Shown piece by piece: positions 14,015 to 15,170 of a stretch of DNA of 15,170 nt. The translations under genes and the position numbers were made by a program. Within the stretch, counting starts at the first letter, position 1, and every line of letters begins with the position of its first letter. The notes below the pieces were generated by a model. The model did no database searches and had not been told where the DNA came from. It saw only the letters and a program-made list of their open reading frames with translations. Location of the stretch: contig JAGRJZ010000003.1 in NCBI GenBank assembly GCA_020442505.1, positions 1-15,170 of the forward strand, written 5' to 3'. This DNA comes from Alphaproteobacteria bacterium (GTDB lineage Bacteria > Pseudomonadota > Alphaproteobacteria > Micavibrionales > Micavibrionaceae).

Positions 14015-15170
14015 CTTTGTCTCCTTGCGCGAGGGCCTCTTGCGCGGCCATACCGGCCTTGCGGAGAATATCCTCGACCGCCGGGTCCAACGTTACCGCT
14101 GGCAGCGCCTTTTCCGGCGGGGGGGCGGGCACGATGGAAGCGGAGGCGGAAGGGGCTGGTGGCGGTGCAGACGATACCGGCGCGTCGCCCGTTTTCTTTG
14201 GCGCGAAAAAGCCCATCGGGCCGCCAGCTGGCGGTGTAGACGCAGCAGCAGCAGGGTCTTGAGACGCGGGAGGAGGGGTTGCTGCCGGCAACGGAGCCGG
14301 CGACACAGCCGCGCCTCCGCTTGTCTCCGTTGACGAACGGCTCTCCACCGCCACGGGTTCGGTTTTCGGTTCCAGATCTTCCAGCGCCCCGGTCAGGGCG
14401 TAAACCCCGACGATCGCGGACATACCGGCCCGGATCGGCTCAAGCCCGGCTTTTTCGCCTGTCTCGAAGGTTTTCGCCATGGCTGCGATTTCTGCCGGCG
14501 TGGAAACGGCGACGTCCGCCTTCATCGCCGTCCATGTTTTATGAACCATCCGGTCACGCAATTTCGTAATAGCGCTCGAATGTTTTACCAACAAATCGTC
14601 CGGCGGCGGCAGGGAAATAAACCGTGTTACGCGCATGGCCTTCGCGTGGCCAGGATCGGAATAGAAAATCTGGCAATCAGACAGACGTCCGCCGAAGGTG
14701 ATGAGGGCTTCCCCCTCCCGGTATTCCCGCAGACCATCGTAGCTGGCGCGGGAACGGACCTGAATCGAGGCCTGTCCCTGGTCGAAATAAGAGCCTATCT
14801 CCCCACCACTATCTTTATAACCGGAGGTTTCGACGACGAGGGCTTCGCCAACGGTCTTTTCAAAGAATTCCTTTGTCTGGGTCGGATCTTCCAGTTTTCC
14901 GAAGATTTTCAGGTTACAGTTCGCGGTAATGGACCGCGCTTCTTCTTTGACCCGTTTTTCCAGCGCGGGCAAATCCTGTGCCGAGAAAATCAGGCTGAAT
15001 CCCAAAGACCGTGCCTGCGCGGCCATAACGGCCATCCCCTGGGCGGTGTAGTATCCGACCTCGTCGAAAACGGTCATGAAGGGGGTCGAGGACTGGGTCG
15101 GTTTGTTTTCGATTACGGTTGAAGCCTCTCCCTCTACCGTGGAGCCCAGCGTCGAGCCCATCATCCCCTT
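14004..15170 (-). CDS. Type IVB secretion coupling ATPase, IcmO/DotL/TrbC family, C-terminal part (5' end outside window)
   Basis: Coupling proteins of this family are inner-membrane hexameric ATPases that recruit substrates to a type IVB (Dot/Icm or IncI-type) secretion channel. The visible part begins late in the ATPase domain. It shows the Walker B region FMTVFDEVGYYTAQG (about 15045-15080), AQARSLGFSLIFSAQDLPAL, ANCNLKIFGKLEDPTQT and FFEKTVGEA, a pattern characteristic of IcmO/DotL rather than VirD4/TraG. Walker A and the membrane anchor would lie outside. The ATG at 15164 is internal, since the frame stays open to the edge. After the ATPase comes an extension with a long Pro/Ala-rich stretch (residues about 270-365 counted from 15164) and a short final helix (DPAVEDILRKAGMAAQEAL). 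In Legionella the DotL C-terminal extension binds adaptor proteins. The stop overlaps the start of the pilin-like gene by 11 bases. Confidence 0.87.
   Translation of the reverse strand, partial: KGMMGSTLGSTVEGEASTVIENKPTQSSTPFMTVFDEVGYYTAQGMAVMAAQARSLGFSLIFSAQDLPALEKRVKEEARSITANCNLKIFGKLEDPTQTKEFFEKTVGEALVVETSGYKDSGGEIGSYFDQGQASIQVRSRASYDGLREYREGEALITFGGRLSDCQIFYSDPGHAKAMRVTRFISLPPPDDLLVKHSSAITKLRDRMVHKTWTAMKADVAVSTPAEIAAMAKTFETGEKAGLEPIRAGMSAIVGVYALTGALEDLEPKTEPVAVESRSSTETSGGAAVSPAPLPAATPPPASQDPAAAASTPPAGGPMGFFAPKKTGDAPVSSAPPPAPSASASIVPAPPPEKALPAVTLDPAVEDILRKAGMAAQEALAQGDKDAA

Overview
The window looks like the chromosome of an alphaproteobacterium. This is inferred from GC-rich coding sequence, a DUF4864-type secreted protein, a Gpt-type phosphoribosyltransferase beside rpmI-rplT, a fused MnmC and a chromosomal IcmO/DotL-type coupling protein. 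No rRNA or other phylogenetic marker is present to settle it. It is almost entirely coding. The two longest gaps are about 150 bases, and both appear to hold promoters. No tRNA, IS element, CRISPR array or integrase was seen.

Layout. Bases 1-3331 (+): the C-terminal two thirds of pyruvate, phosphate dikinase, then a predicted outer-membrane beta-barrel protein with a short thrice-repeated motif after its signal peptide. Bases 3349-8133 (-): a large usher-like surface protein with SdrD-type and carboxypeptidase-regulatory-like domains, preceded on its own strand by the bifunctional tRNA-modifying enzyme MnmC. The barrel and usher-like genes converge with only 17 bases between their stops. Bases 8134-8210: a divergent control region holding a perfect 9+9 palindrome. 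Bases 8211-13343 (+): an M3 zinc oligopeptidase, a secreted DUF4864-like protein read from a TTG start, xanthine/guanine phosphoribosyltransferase (gpt), the ribosomal protein pair rpmI-rplT with its own promoter and a strong terminator, and a family 4 glycosyltransferase. Bases 13319-15170 (-): a pilin-like membrane-anchored protein and the C-terminal part of a type IVB secretion coupling protein (IcmO/DotL family). These two genes overlap and run off the right edge.

Most genes are housekeeping: central carbon metabolism, tRNA wobble modification, peptide turnover, purine salvage and ribosome assembly. The accessory interest lies in the envelope genes (barrel, usher-like protein, glycosyltransferase) and in the edge of a likely type IVB secretion or conjugation locus, where a DotL-like ATPase is translationally coupled to an unrecognised pilin-like protein. 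The most striking non-coding signal is the palindrome between mnmC and the M3 peptidase gene.
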